From: Pseudomonas fluorescens | GTDB lineage: Bacteria; Pseudomonadota; Gammaproteobacteria; Pseudomonadales; Pseudomonadaceae | Direction of reading: 5' to 3' | Length of the DNA stretch: 64,000 bases | Assembly: GCF_004683905.1 (NCBI RefSeq) | Contig: NZ_CP038438.1 | Coordinates: 4,898,001-4,962,000, forward strand | Shown here: positions 17,920-26,286 of the stretch, piece after piece | Numbering within the stretch: position 1 is the first letter of the stretch | Layout of the letters: each line of letters begins with the position of its first letter | Notes under the pieces: generated by a model | The model's database searches: none | What the model saw: the letters and a program-made list of their open reading frames with translations, nothing else | What the model was told of the DNA's origin: nothing | Program-made: the position numbers and the translations under genes

Positions 17920-18711
17920 TCAAGTGAGTTCGAAGGTATCCGCATCCAGATTGGCCGGAAAGCGCTCGCGATACGCAGCCAATGGCGCGGCCTCCAGCAC
18001 AACCTTGAACACGCCGTCCGCCTCCCCCGCCGCCAGCAACGTCTCGCCCTGGAAATCCAGCACCTGACTGTCGCCGGTATAGGCAAAGCCCTTGCCGTCG
18101 GTGCCGATCCGGTTCACTGCCGCCACGTAGCACAGGTTTTCAATCGCCCGCGCCGGCAACAAGCGGTTCCAGTGCAGACGCCGGGCACCCGGCCAGTTGG
18201 CGGTGTACAGCAGCAGATCGGTATCCTGCGCGTCGCGACTCCACACCGGGAAGCGCAGGTCGTAGCAAATCAGCGGCCGGATCCGCCAACCCTTGAGTTC
18301 GAACTGCACCTGACGCTCGCCGGGGGTGTAGTGGTTGTGCTCGCCGGCCATGCGGAACAGGTGGCGCTTGTCGTAATGCCAGACTTCGCCGTCCGGGCGT
18401 GCCCACAGCAGGCGATTGCGATGGCTGCCGTCCGCCGCCTGAATGATCACGCTGCCGGTGATCACCGCATTCAGTTTCGCGGCCTGCGCCTTCATCCACT
18501 TGCTGGTCGGGCCATGCTCGGCTTCGGCGAGGGTTTCCGACTCCATGGAGAAACCGGTGGTGAACATCTCCGGCAGGATGATCAGGTCGGCGCCTCGGGC
18601 CTGCTCCAGCAGCACCTCGAAGTGCTCAAGGTTGGCTTGACGGTCATGCCAGGCCAGGCTGGTCTGGATCAGCGCCAGATTGAGATCGGGCAATGCACTC
18701 AGATCACGCAT
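17920..18711 (-). CDS. omega-amidase / carbon-nitrogen hydrolase (YafV-like)
   Basis: 263 residues from the ATG at 18711. A nitrilase-superfamily protein with the Glu-Lys-Cys triad visible in LPEMFTTGFSME, HYDKRHLFRMAGE and ICYDLRFPVWSR. The closest recognisable relatives are YafV/Nit2 omega-amidases, which hydrolyse 2-oxoglutaramate or 2-oxosuccinamate to the 2-oxo acid and ammonia. Its start lies 13 bases inside the 3' end of the aminotransferase gene, so the pair is tightly coupled. This fits a two-step route in which glutamine donates the amino group and the amidase removes the product. Confidence 0.9.
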   Translation of the reverse strand: MRDLSALPDLNLALIQTSLAWHDRQANLEHFEVLLEQARGADLIILPEMFTTGFSMESETLAEAEHGPTSKWMKAQAAKLNAVITGSVIIQAADGSHRNRLLWARPDGEVWHYDKRHLFRMAGEHNHYTPGERQVQFELKGWRIRPLICYDLRFPVWSRDAQDTDLLLYTANWPGARRLHWNRLLPARAIENLCYVAAVNRIGTDGKGFAYTGDSQVLDFQGETLLAAGEADGVFKVVLEAAPLAAYRERFPANLDADTFELT

Positions 18712-19847
18712 AGTTTTGCCGCTGCTTCGCGCAGCGTCTCCTCGCGTTTGGCGAAGCACAGGCGCACCAGGCGCTGGCCTTCGGGTGGATTCTGGTAGAA
18801 CACCGACACCGGAATGCTCGCCACGCCGTGTTCACGGGTCATCCAGATCGCCATGTCGACGTCGTTCAAGTCAGGACGAATCTGCGAGTAATCGACCAAC
18901 TGGAAATACGTGCCGGTGACGCGGGTGAAGGTGAAGCGCGACGGCGCCAGCAAATCGCAGAACAGGTCGCGCTTGGCCTGATAGAAACCCGGAAGCTCTT
19001 CGACGTGTTCCGGGTGCTCGGCCATGTAATCGGCCAGGGCGTATTGCAGCGGGGTGACACCGCAGAAACTGACGTACTGGTGCACCTTGCGCAGCTCGGC
19101 GGTCAGCGCCGGCGGTGCAACCACGTAACCGGTTTTCCAGCCCGTCACGTGGTAGGTCTTGCCGAACGAGCTGACCACAAATGCGCGCTGGTACAGCTCT
19201 TCGTGAGCCAACACGCTGACATGCGGCACACCGTCGAACACCAGGTGTTCGTACACCTCGTCGCTGATCAGATAGATGTCGCGACCACGGATCAACTCCG
19301 CCAGTTGATCCAGTTCGGCACGGCTGATCAGTGCACCGCTCGGGTTGTGCGGCGTGTTGATGACGATCATTTTCGTGCGCGGGCTGAGGGCCGCGGCGAG
19401 CTTGTCGAAATCGATGGAGAAATCGTGCGGGTTCAGTTGCACATGCACGCAGCGGCCGCCCGCCAACTGCGTCGCCGGTTCATAGCTGTCGTAGCACGGG
19501 TCGAACACGATGACTTCGTCACCGCTGTGGATAACTGCCTGAATCGCACAGAAGATCGCCTGGGTCGCGCCCGGCGTTACGGTCACTTCGCTGTCGGCAT
19601 CGACTTTCACGCCATAGCTGCGCGCGATTTTCGCCGCGATTTGCTCGCGCAGCGCCGGCAGGCCGGTCATCGGTGAATACTGGTTATGGCCGCTGGCGAT
19701 ATGCCGACCGACCGCGTCACGCAGGGACTGCGGGCCGTCGAAGTCAGGAAAACCCTGGGACAGGTTGATCGCTCCGGTCTGCGCCGCGAGCTGAGACATC
19801 TGCGTGAAAATAGTGATGCCGACATTCGGCAGCTTACTGGTGATCAT
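18699..19847 (-). CDS. methionine/glutamine-type aminotransferase (YbdL-like)
   Basis: 382 residues, a class I/II PLP-dependent aminotransferase. The PLP lysine is in SSFGKTYHVTGWKTG, and INTPHNPSGA and the conserved Arg region near RLCFAKREE are present. The N-terminal INLSQGFPDFDGP matches the YbdL/kynurenine aminotransferase/glutamine transaminase K group, which uses methionine, glutamine or aromatic amino acids. It overlaps the downstream omega-amidase gene, consistent with use in methionine salvage by glutamine transamination. That pathway assignment is inferred from the pairing. Confidence 0.9.
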   Translation of the reverse strand: MITSKLPNVGITIFTQMSQLAAQTGAINLSQGFPDFDGPQSLRDAVGRHIASGHNQYSPMTGLPALREQIAAKIARSYGVKVDADSEVTVTPGATQAIFCAIQAVIHSGDEVIVFDPCYDSYEPATQLAGGRCVHVQLNPHDFSIDFDKLAAALSPRTKMIVINTPHNPSGALISRAELDQLAELIRGRDIYLISDEVYEHLVFDGVPHVSVLAHEELYQRAFVVSSFGKTYHVTGWKTGYVVAPPALTAELRKVHQYVSFCGVTPLQYALADYMAEHPEHVEELPGFYQAKRDLFCDLLAPSRFTFTRVTGTYFQLVDYSQIRPDLNDVDMAIWMTREHGVASIPVSVFYQNPPEGQRLVRLCFAKREETLREAAAKLCVI

Positions 19848-20117
19848 CGAGGGGTTCCCTGCTCTACACCCGGCTCTGACGACGGCGCGGGAGAGCCCGA
19901 GAATAGCCCATTCGAATACGATAAAAAAAGTCGTTCCCTACGATGCGCGGCAATACGAAATCACAAAAAGGCACCTTGAACCTACTCGCGCCGGAGGAAA
20001 ACGGATGAGTGGTCGCGCAATACGCCCTCCCCTGTAACTTCTGACAGTAGCGGTAAGTTGCAGCAAGCTTTTAACTGGGTCCACGGCACAACCTCGTTAT
20101 CTCAAGGAATCGCAGTG
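19848..20117. other. 270-bp intergenic region between divergent genes
   Basis: It separates the aminotransferase start from the delta-60 protein start. The sequence is more AT-rich than its surroundings around 19915-19985, with short A-runs. I can identify no confident promoter, repeat or RNA; only the AAGGA at about 20104 before the downstream gene stands out. Confidence 0.5.
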
Positions 20118-21407
20118 ATGACAAAACGAATGATCATTAAGGCAGGTAATCTGGATACCACGTTTGGCAAAGGCGGCAAGAAAAAACTCAAATTCAATTT
20201 CGGGAGTGCCTATCACGCCAATAGTCTTACACTCGCCAGCGAGGGCAGGATCTTTATTGCCGGCGACGTGGAACAGCCATCGGGCGATGACTTGCAGCAA
20301 AATTTCGCCATAACGTGCCTCAACCAGAAAGGTGAGCCTTACTTGCCTTTCAATAACGGTTATATGGCCGACCGCTTCAACCCCGATGACGCTCGACTGG
20401 CCTCTGCCTGTCAACGAATCTTCATAACCGGGTCGAAGGTAGTTCTAGCAGGTGTCTTTACTAATGACCGGCCAACGGATGTCCCCGCTTTTGCCAGACT
20501 GAACATGAACGGCCGTTACGACGAGCCATTCGGCAGGGGAGGAAGATATGTCTACAAGTTACCCTGTGACCCGAGCAGTTCAGTGGGCGCCTCACCCACC
20601 AGCATAGACAGGCAATCAACCGGTCATTTTGTCTTCGCCTTTGAGCATGTCTGGCATGACCTCGTCACACCGCATGCACTTAACTCGACCGCAGTACTGG
20701 CCAGAATCTCCCAAGACGCAAAGCTGGACAATAACTTTGCCCGGGGCAACGGACATCTCACGATCAAACCAGCACCTGGACACAACTTTCGCAAGAAGGG
20801 CCTGATCATCCAGAACGATGACCGTATTCTGGTATTTGGAGAACTTTCGGGAGAGAGCAGTGATGCGGTCATCTACCGATTCACGGCTGACGGCGAGATT
20901 GATCCGTCATTCGGAAGAGAGGGCGAACTGCGAAAGCCCGACTGGAACATCACCAGCATCGTCGCACTTCCCGGCGATCGTTTGTTGTGCGCTGGGTCAC
21001 GGGGCGATCAAGCGCTGCTCGCTCGCCTGGAGGCTGACGGCAGTGACGACACCTTTAGAAGCGAGGTGAAGATTCACGATCGTTGCGCGTGGCTGAAGGC
21101 TTTGCAACAACCCGACAACACGACGCTGGTTGTGGGTTACGCCGAGAAAAACCTGAACGTTGTCCCGTTATTGGCGCGTTTTCTGGACAATGCTGAATTG
21201 GACCCGAACTTTGGCGAAGGCCAGGGCTGGGTAAGTGACGGCATGGGAAACATGCTTGAGCGTGCCATCGATCTCGCGGTGGACGACATTGGCCGAATTC
21301 TGGTGCTGGGAAAATCGCAAGGCCTGTCTCCGTATGCGGACTTCTTCCTGCTGCGCTACCAGGGTAGTAACGCCAAAGAGCGCTCAATGACAACCATCAG
21401 CCCATAA
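20118..21407 (+). CDS. delta-60 repeat protein of unknown function
   Basis: About 429 residues from the ATG at 20118, which has AAGGA at a good distance; earlier in-frame starts lack this. Recurrent motifs of the delta-60/beta-propeller-like type are visible: NLDTTFGKGGK, RYDEPFGRGGRY, KLDNNFARGNG, EIDPSFGREGEL and ELDPNFGEGQG, interleaved with GRIFIAGD, DRILVFGE, DRLLCAGS and GRILVLGK. No signal peptide or membrane segment is seen, and no partner gene adjoins. Codon use is less GC-biased than its neighbours, hinting at accessory origin. Role unknown. Confidence 0.75.
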   Translation: MTKRMIIKAGNLDTTFGKGGKKKLKFNFGSAYHANSLTLASEGRIFIAGDVEQPSGDDLQQNFAITCLNQKGEPYLPFNNGYMADRFNPDDARLASACQRIFITGSKVVLAGVFTNDRPTDVPAFARLNMNGRYDEPFGRGGRYVYKLPCDPSSSVGASPTSIDRQSTGHFVFAFEHVWHDLVTPHALNSTAVLARISQDAKLDNNFARGNGHLTIKPAPGHNFRKKGLIIQNDDRILVFGELSGESSDAVIYRFTADGEIDPSFGREGELRKPDWNITSIVALPGDRLLCAGSRGDQALLARLEADGSDDTFRSEVKIHDRCAWLKALQQPDNTTLVVGYAEKNLNVVPLLARFLDNAELDPNFGEGQGWVSDGMGNMLERAIDLAVDDIGRILVLGKSQGLSPYADFFLLRYQGSNAKERSMTTISP

Positions 21408-21433
21408 AAAAGGCGCCGCAAGCGGCGCCTTTC
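21406..21433. terminator. terminator between the delta-60 gene and der
   Basis: AGGCGCCGC pairs with GCGGCGCCT around a 2-base loop. Six A precede it, giving a T-run on the minus strand, so it mainly serves der. On the plus strand only TTT follows. Confidence 0.85.
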
Positions 21434-21448
21434 GGGTGAAGACCTGAA

Positions 21449-22921
21449 TCACTTCTTGTCGCGGCGCTTCTTGCTGGCTTTCTTGTTGTGCGACATCAAG
21501 CGACGCTTCTTGTTGACCTGGCGGTCGGTCAGCGTGTTCTTGTTGCCTTCGTACGGGTTCTCGCCACCTTTGAACTCGATGCGGATCGGCGTACCGACCA
21601 GCTTCAGCACACGGCGGTAAGTGTTCTCCAGATAGCGCACATACGACTTCGGCACTTTCTCGATCTGGTTACCGTGGATCACGATGATCGGCGGGTTCGC
21701 ACCACCCAGGTGAGCGTAACGCAGCTTGATCCGGCGGCTGTTGACCATCGGCGGCTGGTGCTCGCTGACCGCGTCTTCGAGAATCTGCGTCAGGCGGCTG
21801 GTCGGCCAGCGGGTCACTGCGGACTTGAACGAGTTCTGCACCGAGGCGTAGAGGTTGCCCACGCCAGTGCCGTGCAATGCCGAAATAAAGTGAATATCGG
21901 CGAAGTCGACGAAGAACAGCCGACGTTGCAGCTCGACCTTCACAAAGTCGCGCTCGCTCGGGGTCATGCCGTCCCATTTGTTGATTGCGATCACCAGCGC
22001 ACGGCCGGCTTCGAGGGCAAAGCCCAGCAGGTTGAGGTCGTGATCGACCACACCTTCGCGGGCGTCCATCACGAAGATCACCACGTTGGCGTCTTTGATC
22101 GCCTGCAGGGTTTTGACCACGGAGAATTTTTCGACTTCTTCGTGGATCTTGCCGCGCTTGCGCACACCGGCGGTGTCGATCAGCGTGTACTTCTCGTCGT
22201 TACGCTCGAACGGAATGTAGATACTGTCGCGGGTGGTGCCGGGCTGGTCGTAGACGATGACGCGGTCTTCACCGAGCATGCGGTTGACCAAGGTCGACTT
22301 GCCGACGTTCGGACGGCCGATGATGGCGATCTTGATCCCGTCTTTTTCGCTCGGGCCAGGAATGCGCTTGGCTTCCTCACCCTCGGCGACGATCTCTTCT
22401 TCTTCGCCTTCCGCCGGTTCGTCATCATCACGCGGGAAATCGCTCAGTGCCGCTTCCAGCAGTTGAGTGATACCACGGCCGTGAGCACCGGCGATCGGGA
22501 TCGCGTGGCCCATGCCCAGCGGGGCGAATTCAGCGCGGGCCATTTCCGGGTCGATGTTGTCGACCTTGTTGGCAACCACGTGGGAACGCTTGTTACGCTT
22601 GCGCAAGTGTTCGGCGATCATCTGGTCGGCGGCGGTGAAACCGGCCTTGGCATCTACCAGGAACAGCACAACATCCGCTTCTTCAATGGCCAGCAGCGAC
22701 TGCTCGGCCATTTTTTCGTCCATACCGTGTTCGTCACCGGAGATACCACCGGTGTCGATCAGAATGTAGGAACGCCCTTGCCACTTGGCCTCACCGTACT
22801 GGCGATCACGGGTCAGACCGGACAAGTCGCCGACGATGGCGTCGCGAGTCCTGGTCAGGCGGTTGAACAAGGTGGATTTGCCGACGTTCGGTCGGCCCAC
22901 CAGGGCGATTACGGGAACCAT
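21449..22921 (-). CDS. der: ribosome assembly GTPase Der (EngA)
   Basis: 490 residues from the ATG at 22921. It has two tandem GTPase domains, each with a P-loop GRPNVGKSTL (near residues 8 and 200), a DTGG/DTAG element and an NKWD/NKVD base-recognition motif. An acidic linker (DEPAEGEEEEIVAEGEE) separates them. A KH-like domain and a basic tail rich in Lys/Arg follow. Der acts in 50S subunit maturation. It is last in the run from pilW to der but is separated from bamB by a terminator-like hairpin and a REP pair, so it may have its own promoter. Confidence 0.98.
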   Translation of the reverse strand: MVPVIALVGRPNVGKSTLFNRLTRTRDAIVGDLSGLTRDRQYGEAKWQGRSYILIDTGGISGDEHGMDEKMAEQSLLAIEEADVVLFLVDAKAGFTAADQMIAEHLRKRNKRSHVVANKVDNIDPEMARAEFAPLGMGHAIPIAGAHGRGITQLLEAALSDFPRDDDEPAEGEEEEIVAEGEEAKRIPGPSEKDGIKIAIIGRPNVGKSTLVNRMLGEDRVIVYDQPGTTRDSIYIPFERNDEKYTLIDTAGVRKRGKIHEEVEKFSVVKTLQAIKDANVVIFVMDAREGVVDHDLNLLGFALEAGRALVIAINKWDGMTPSERDFVKVELQRRLFFVDFADIHFISALHGTGVGNLYASVQNSFKSAVTRWPTSRLTQILEDAVSEHQPPMVNSRRIKLRYAHLGGANPPIIVIHGNQIEKVPKSYVRYLENTYRRVLKLVGTPIRIEFKGGENPYEGNKNTLTDRQVNKKRRLMSHNKKASKKRRDKK

Positions 22922-22945
22922 GCGGCTCTCCACTTCGTTATTTCA

Positions 22946-22977
22946 GAAAATACAAAAGCCGCTGCGAGGCAGCGGCT
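22946..22977 (-). terminator. intrinsic terminator after bamB
   Basis: On the minus strand AGCCGCTGC pairs with GCAGCGGCT and is followed by TTTGTATTTTC. It lies about 155 bases after the bamB stop and just ahead of der. Confidence 0.75.
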
Positions 22978-22994
22978 GGTGCTCGGGGCAACAC

Positions 22995-23095
22995 TGTGGG
23001 AGCGGGCTTGCTCGCGAAAGACCGTAGCAGCACCGCGTTTAATCAGGCTGTACGCGTCTTCGTTGACGCCCTTCGCGAGCAAGCCCGCTCCCACA
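22995..23095. repeat. REP pair (GCGGGCTTGCTCGCGAA family), long spacer
   Basis: TGTGGGAGCGGGCTTGCTCG at 22995 is inverted against CGCGAGCAAGCCCGCTCC ending about 23095. The arms are about 52 bases apart, wider than most pairs here. Confidence 0.9.
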
Positions 23096-23133
23096 AATGA
23101 AGCTGCCTGGGGCGTTAACCCCAAGCATAGTTG

Positions 23134-24285
23134 TTACTTGATGGTCAGGGCTTCCAGTTTGCCGCTGTTGCCATACACATAGATCGTGTTGCCCACCACC
23201 AGCGGACGGGCACGCAGGCCGTCACTGTCGATACGCTCACGACCCACAAAACGACCGTCCACCTGGCTCAACAGGTGCAGGTAACCTTCCAGGTCACCGA
23301 CGGCTACGTAGCTGGAGAACACTTCCGGAGCCGACAGTTGGCGGCGAGCCAGCGAGTCGTTGCTCCACAGTGCAGTGGTCGAACGCTCGTCAACGCCTTC
23401 AACGGTGCCCGAAGACAGGCTCACGTAGACGTTGCCGAAACCCTGGGCGACACCGGCATAGCTCGACGCATCGCGCTGCCAGAGTTGACGGCCGCTTTGC
23501 AGATCGAGTGCCGCGACGCGGCCCTGATAGCTGGCAACGTACAGCGTTTCGCCGGACAGCAGCAGACCGCCGTCGATGTCGACCACGCGCTCCAGTTCCG
23601 AACGACCGGTTGGAATCGCAACGCGCTGCTCCCAGACCGGCACACCGTTGGAAATGTCCAGGGCGACCACTTTACCGGTCGACAGGCCAGCCACCGCGAG
23701 GCGGTTGGTCACGACGGGGGCGCTGGTGCCGCGCAGGGTCAGTACCGCAGGGGTGCTGTCGTAGGTCCAGCGACGGTCGCCGGTAGCAGCGTCCAGACCG
23801 ATCAGACGATCGTCCTGAGTCTGTACCACGACAACGTCACCGTTGTTGGCCGGTGGCGCGAGGACTTCGCTGGATACCCGGGCGCGCCACTTCTCTTCGC
23901 CGTTGATGGCGTCGAGGGCAACGATTTCACCCTTCAGGGTACCGATCGTGACCAGGCCGTAACCTACGCCAACGGCGCCGGAGACAGGCAGTTCAAGATC
24001 CTTTTTCCACTTCACGTCGCCATTGCTGCGATCCATGGCCATCAACACGCCGGTCACGTCGGCGGCGTAGATGGTGTCACCATCGATCGCCGGCACCAGC
24101 ATGTTGTAGGTTTCGCCCTGACCGTCACCGATCGAACGGCTCCACTGCTTTTGCAGCACCACTTCTTCTTTGAAGTCGGTCAGCTCGGCCGGTGGCAGTT
24201 CTTTTTTGCTGTTGCTGCTGCAACCCGCGGCCAGAATGGCCAGAGCCAGCAATGCTGCATGCTTCCAACGGATCACGTCACGCAT
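23134..24285 (-). CDS. bamB: outer-membrane assembly lipoprotein BamB
   Basis: 383 residues from the ATG at 24285. A lipoprotein signal with lipobox LAAGC puts the acylated cysteine at residue 22. The rest is an eight-bladed PQQ-type beta-propeller with repeated VVALD/IVALDA and W-K/W-E elements (GDVKWKKDLELP, GEEKWRARVSS, GVPVWEQRVA, GRQLWQRDASS). BamB supports beta-barrel insertion with BamA. Its start overlaps the 3' end of yfgM by 8 bases, so translation is coupled. Confidence 0.96.
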   Translation of the reverse strand: MRDVIRWKHAALLALAILAAGCSSNSKKELPPAELTDFKEEVVLQKQWSRSIGDGQGETYNMLVPAIDGDTIYAADVTGVLMAMDRSNGDVKWKKDLELPVSGAVGVGYGLVTIGTLKGEIVALDAINGEEKWRARVSSEVLAPPANNGDVVVVQTQDDRLIGLDAATGDRRWTYDSTPAVLTLRGTSAPVVTNRLAVAGLSTGKVVALDISNGVPVWEQRVAIPTGRSELERVVDIDGGLLLSGETLYVASYQGRVAALDLQSGRQLWQRDASSYAGVAQGFGNVYVSLSSGTVEGVDERSTTALWSNDSLARRQLSAPEVFSSYVAVGDLEGYLHLLSQVDGRFVGRERIDSDGLRARPLVVGNTIYVYGNSGKLEALTIK

Positions 24286-24919
24286 CCCCTTTGGCCAGGT
24301 CGTCAAGCTTGATTTGAAGGCCACCGACTGCCGCTTCATCCGACAGTGCCGCCTTGGCTTTTTGATACGCGGTGTTCGCCTCGTCGGTACGACCCAGCTG
24401 AACCAGCAGATCACCCTTGAGTTCTTCGCGAGTGGCCAGGAACGCCTTGTCGGCATCGCCGTCGAGCAGCTTCAGGGCTTCATCGGCCTTGTTCTGCGCA
24501 CCCAGTACCTGCGCCAGACGCTGACGGGCGATTTCGCCCAGCGCCGGGTTGGCCGGTTTGGCAACGATGGCTTTGAGTTCAGTCGCAGCGTCGTCCAGCT
24601 TGCCGCTGTCGACCGCTACTTTGGCCACGAACAGGCTGCCGTACTGCGCGTACGCGGTGCCGCCGAATTCGCTGTTGAGCTTGCCGGCCAGATCCGCAAC
24701 GCGGGCAGCGTCAGGCTTGCCGTCCGGGGTCAGCGTGGTTTCCAGCAGTTGCTGATAGAGCACCGAGGCGCCTTGCGACTGGTTGCTCTGATACTTGTGA
24801 AAAGCCTGCCAGCCGAACACGATGACCAGCGCCAACAGGCCGCCAGTGACCAGAGGTTTGCCGTTGCGTGTCCACCAGTCCTTCAAATCCGCCAACTGTT
24901 CGTCTTCGGTACTCGACAC
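24278..24919 (-). CDS. YfgM-family membrane-anchored TPR protein
   Basis: 213 residues. A short cytoplasmic N-terminus (DEQLADLKDWWTRNGK) leads into one membrane segment at about 22-41 (PLVTGGLLALVIVFGWQAFH), with a periplasmic part made of TPR-like helices (AVDSGKLDDAATELKAIVAK). YfgM is an ancillary SecYEG partner that hands clients to periplasmic chaperones. The gene order hisS-yfgM-bamB-der is widely conserved and supports the call. Confidence 0.93.
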   Translation of the reverse strand: MSSTEDEQLADLKDWWTRNGKPLVTGGLLALVIVFGWQAFHKYQSNQSQGASVLYQQLLETTLTPDGKPDAARVADLAGKLNSEFGGTAYAQYGSLFVAKVAVDSGKLDDAATELKAIVAKPANPALGEIARQRLAQVLGAQNKADEALKLLDGDADKAFLATREELKGDLLVQLGRTDEANTAYQKAKAALSDEAAVGGLQIKLDDLAKGDA

Positions 24920-24960
24920 CCCAATACTCCTTAATCGCTAAATCGGCTGTTTAGACAGCT

Positions 24961-26250
24961 TCAACCCTGCACGACGCAGGTGGCCAGGTGAGCGGCAAGC
25001 GCATCCCAGGCAATGCTTTGTTGTTCGCCCTGGCCACGCAGGGGTTTGAAACCTACCACTTGCTGGGCCATTTCGTCGTCACCCAGGATCAGTGCGTACA
25101 GCGCACCGCTCTTGTCGGCTTTCTTGAACTGGCTTTTGAAGCTGCCGGCGCCGGCATTGACTTGCAGACGCAGGTTTGGAAGCTGGTCACGCACACGCTC
25201 GGCCAGGGCCAGACCGGCCAGTTCGGCCTCCTCGCCAAAGGCGCAGAGGTAAACGTCGACCTGACGGGAGATTTCTTCCGGGATCTGCTCCAGGGTTTCG
25301 AGCATCAACACCAGACGCTCGATGCCCATGGCGAAACCCACGCCTGTAGTCGGCTTGCCGCCCATCTGCTCGACCAGACCGTCGTAACGACCGCCCGCGC
25401 AGACCGTGCCCTGAGCGCCGAGCTTGTCGGTGACCCATTCGAATACGGTTTTGCTGTAGTAATCGAGGCCGCGCACCAGTTTCGGGTTGAGCACATACGG
25501 GATGCCAACCGCGTCCAGACGCGCCTTCAGACCTTCGAAGTGCGCACGGGATTCGTCGTCCAGGTAGTCGGCCATCTTCGGCGCATCGACCAGTACCGCC
25601 TGAGTGTCGGCATTTTTGGTGTCGAGCACGCGCAGCGGGTTGGTTTTCAGGCGACGCTGGCTGTCTTCGTCGAGCTTGTCGTGGTGCGCCGAGAGGTACT
25701 CGACCAGCGCTTCACGATAGCGACCACGGGATTCGCTGGTGCCCAGGCTGTTGAGTTCGAGCTTGACCGCATCACGGATGCCCAGCTCGCCCCACAGGCG
25801 CCAGGTCATGATGATCAGCTCGGCATCGATGTCCGGACCGTCGAGGTTGAACACCTCCAGACCGATCTGGTGGAACTGGCGATAACGGCCTTTCTGCGGA
25901 CGCTCGTGGCGGAACATCGGGCCGATGTACCAGAGTTTCTGCACCTGACCACCGCCGGTGATGCCGTGTTCGAGCACCGCACGCACGCACGCCGCTGTGC
26001 CTTCCGGACGCAGGGTCAGGGAATCGCCGTTGCGATCTTCGAAGGTGTACATCTCTTTTTCGACGATGTCGGTCACTTCACCAATCGAGCGTTTGAACAG
26101 CTCGGTGAATTCGACGATCGGCATGCGGATCTGCTTGTAACCGTAGTTATCCAGCAGACGCGCGACAGTGCCCTCGAAATAACGCCACAGCGGGGTCTGT
26201 TCGGGCAGGATGTCATTCATGCCACGGATGGCTTGCAGAGACTTGCTCAC
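24961..26250 (-). CDS. hisS: histidyl-tRNA synthetase
   Basis: 429 residues, full length class II aaRS. Visible are the N-terminal LQAIRGMNDILP, motif 2 (MFRHERPQKGRYRQFHQIGLEVF), the histidine-specific LVRGLDYYSKTVFEW, and motif 3 (GVGFAMGIERLVLML). The C-terminal anticodon-binding domain follows. It charges tRNA-His. It lies 36 bases downstream of ispG in the same operon. Confidence 0.98.
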   Translation of the reverse strand: MSKSLQAIRGMNDILPEQTPLWRYFEGTVARLLDNYGYKQIRMPIVEFTELFKRSIGEVTDIVEKEMYTFEDRNGDSLTLRPEGTAACVRAVLEHGITGGGQVQKLWYIGPMFRHERPQKGRYRQFHQIGLEVFNLDGPDIDAELIIMTWRLWGELGIRDAVKLELNSLGTSESRGRYREALVEYLSAHHDKLDEDSQRRLKTNPLRVLDTKNADTQAVLVDAPKMADYLDDESRAHFEGLKARLDAVGIPYVLNPKLVRGLDYYSKTVFEWVTDKLGAQGTVCAGGRYDGLVEQMGGKPTTGVGFAMGIERLVLMLETLEQIPEEISRQVDVYLCAFGEEAELAGLALAERVRDQLPNLRLQVNAGAGSFKSQFKKADKSGALYALILGDDEMAQQVVGFKPLRGQGEQQSIAWDALAAHLATCVVQG

Positions 26251-26286
26251 TTTAAATCCTTAAATTCATTCGGCTTTCAGTCAGGC

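Noticed and set aside
22995..23095. Repeated palindromes as a possible CRISPR array
   Set aside because: The repeats are paired in inverted orientation and dispersed singly across the window, with no regular spacer series.
21488..23182. 564-codon open frame opposite der
   Set aside because: Antisense shadow of der that also runs through a terminator and a REP pair.
24285..24456. Longer N-terminus for BamB
   Set aside because: The extension lies inside yfgM and would bury the lipoprotein signal that begins at the ATG at 24285.
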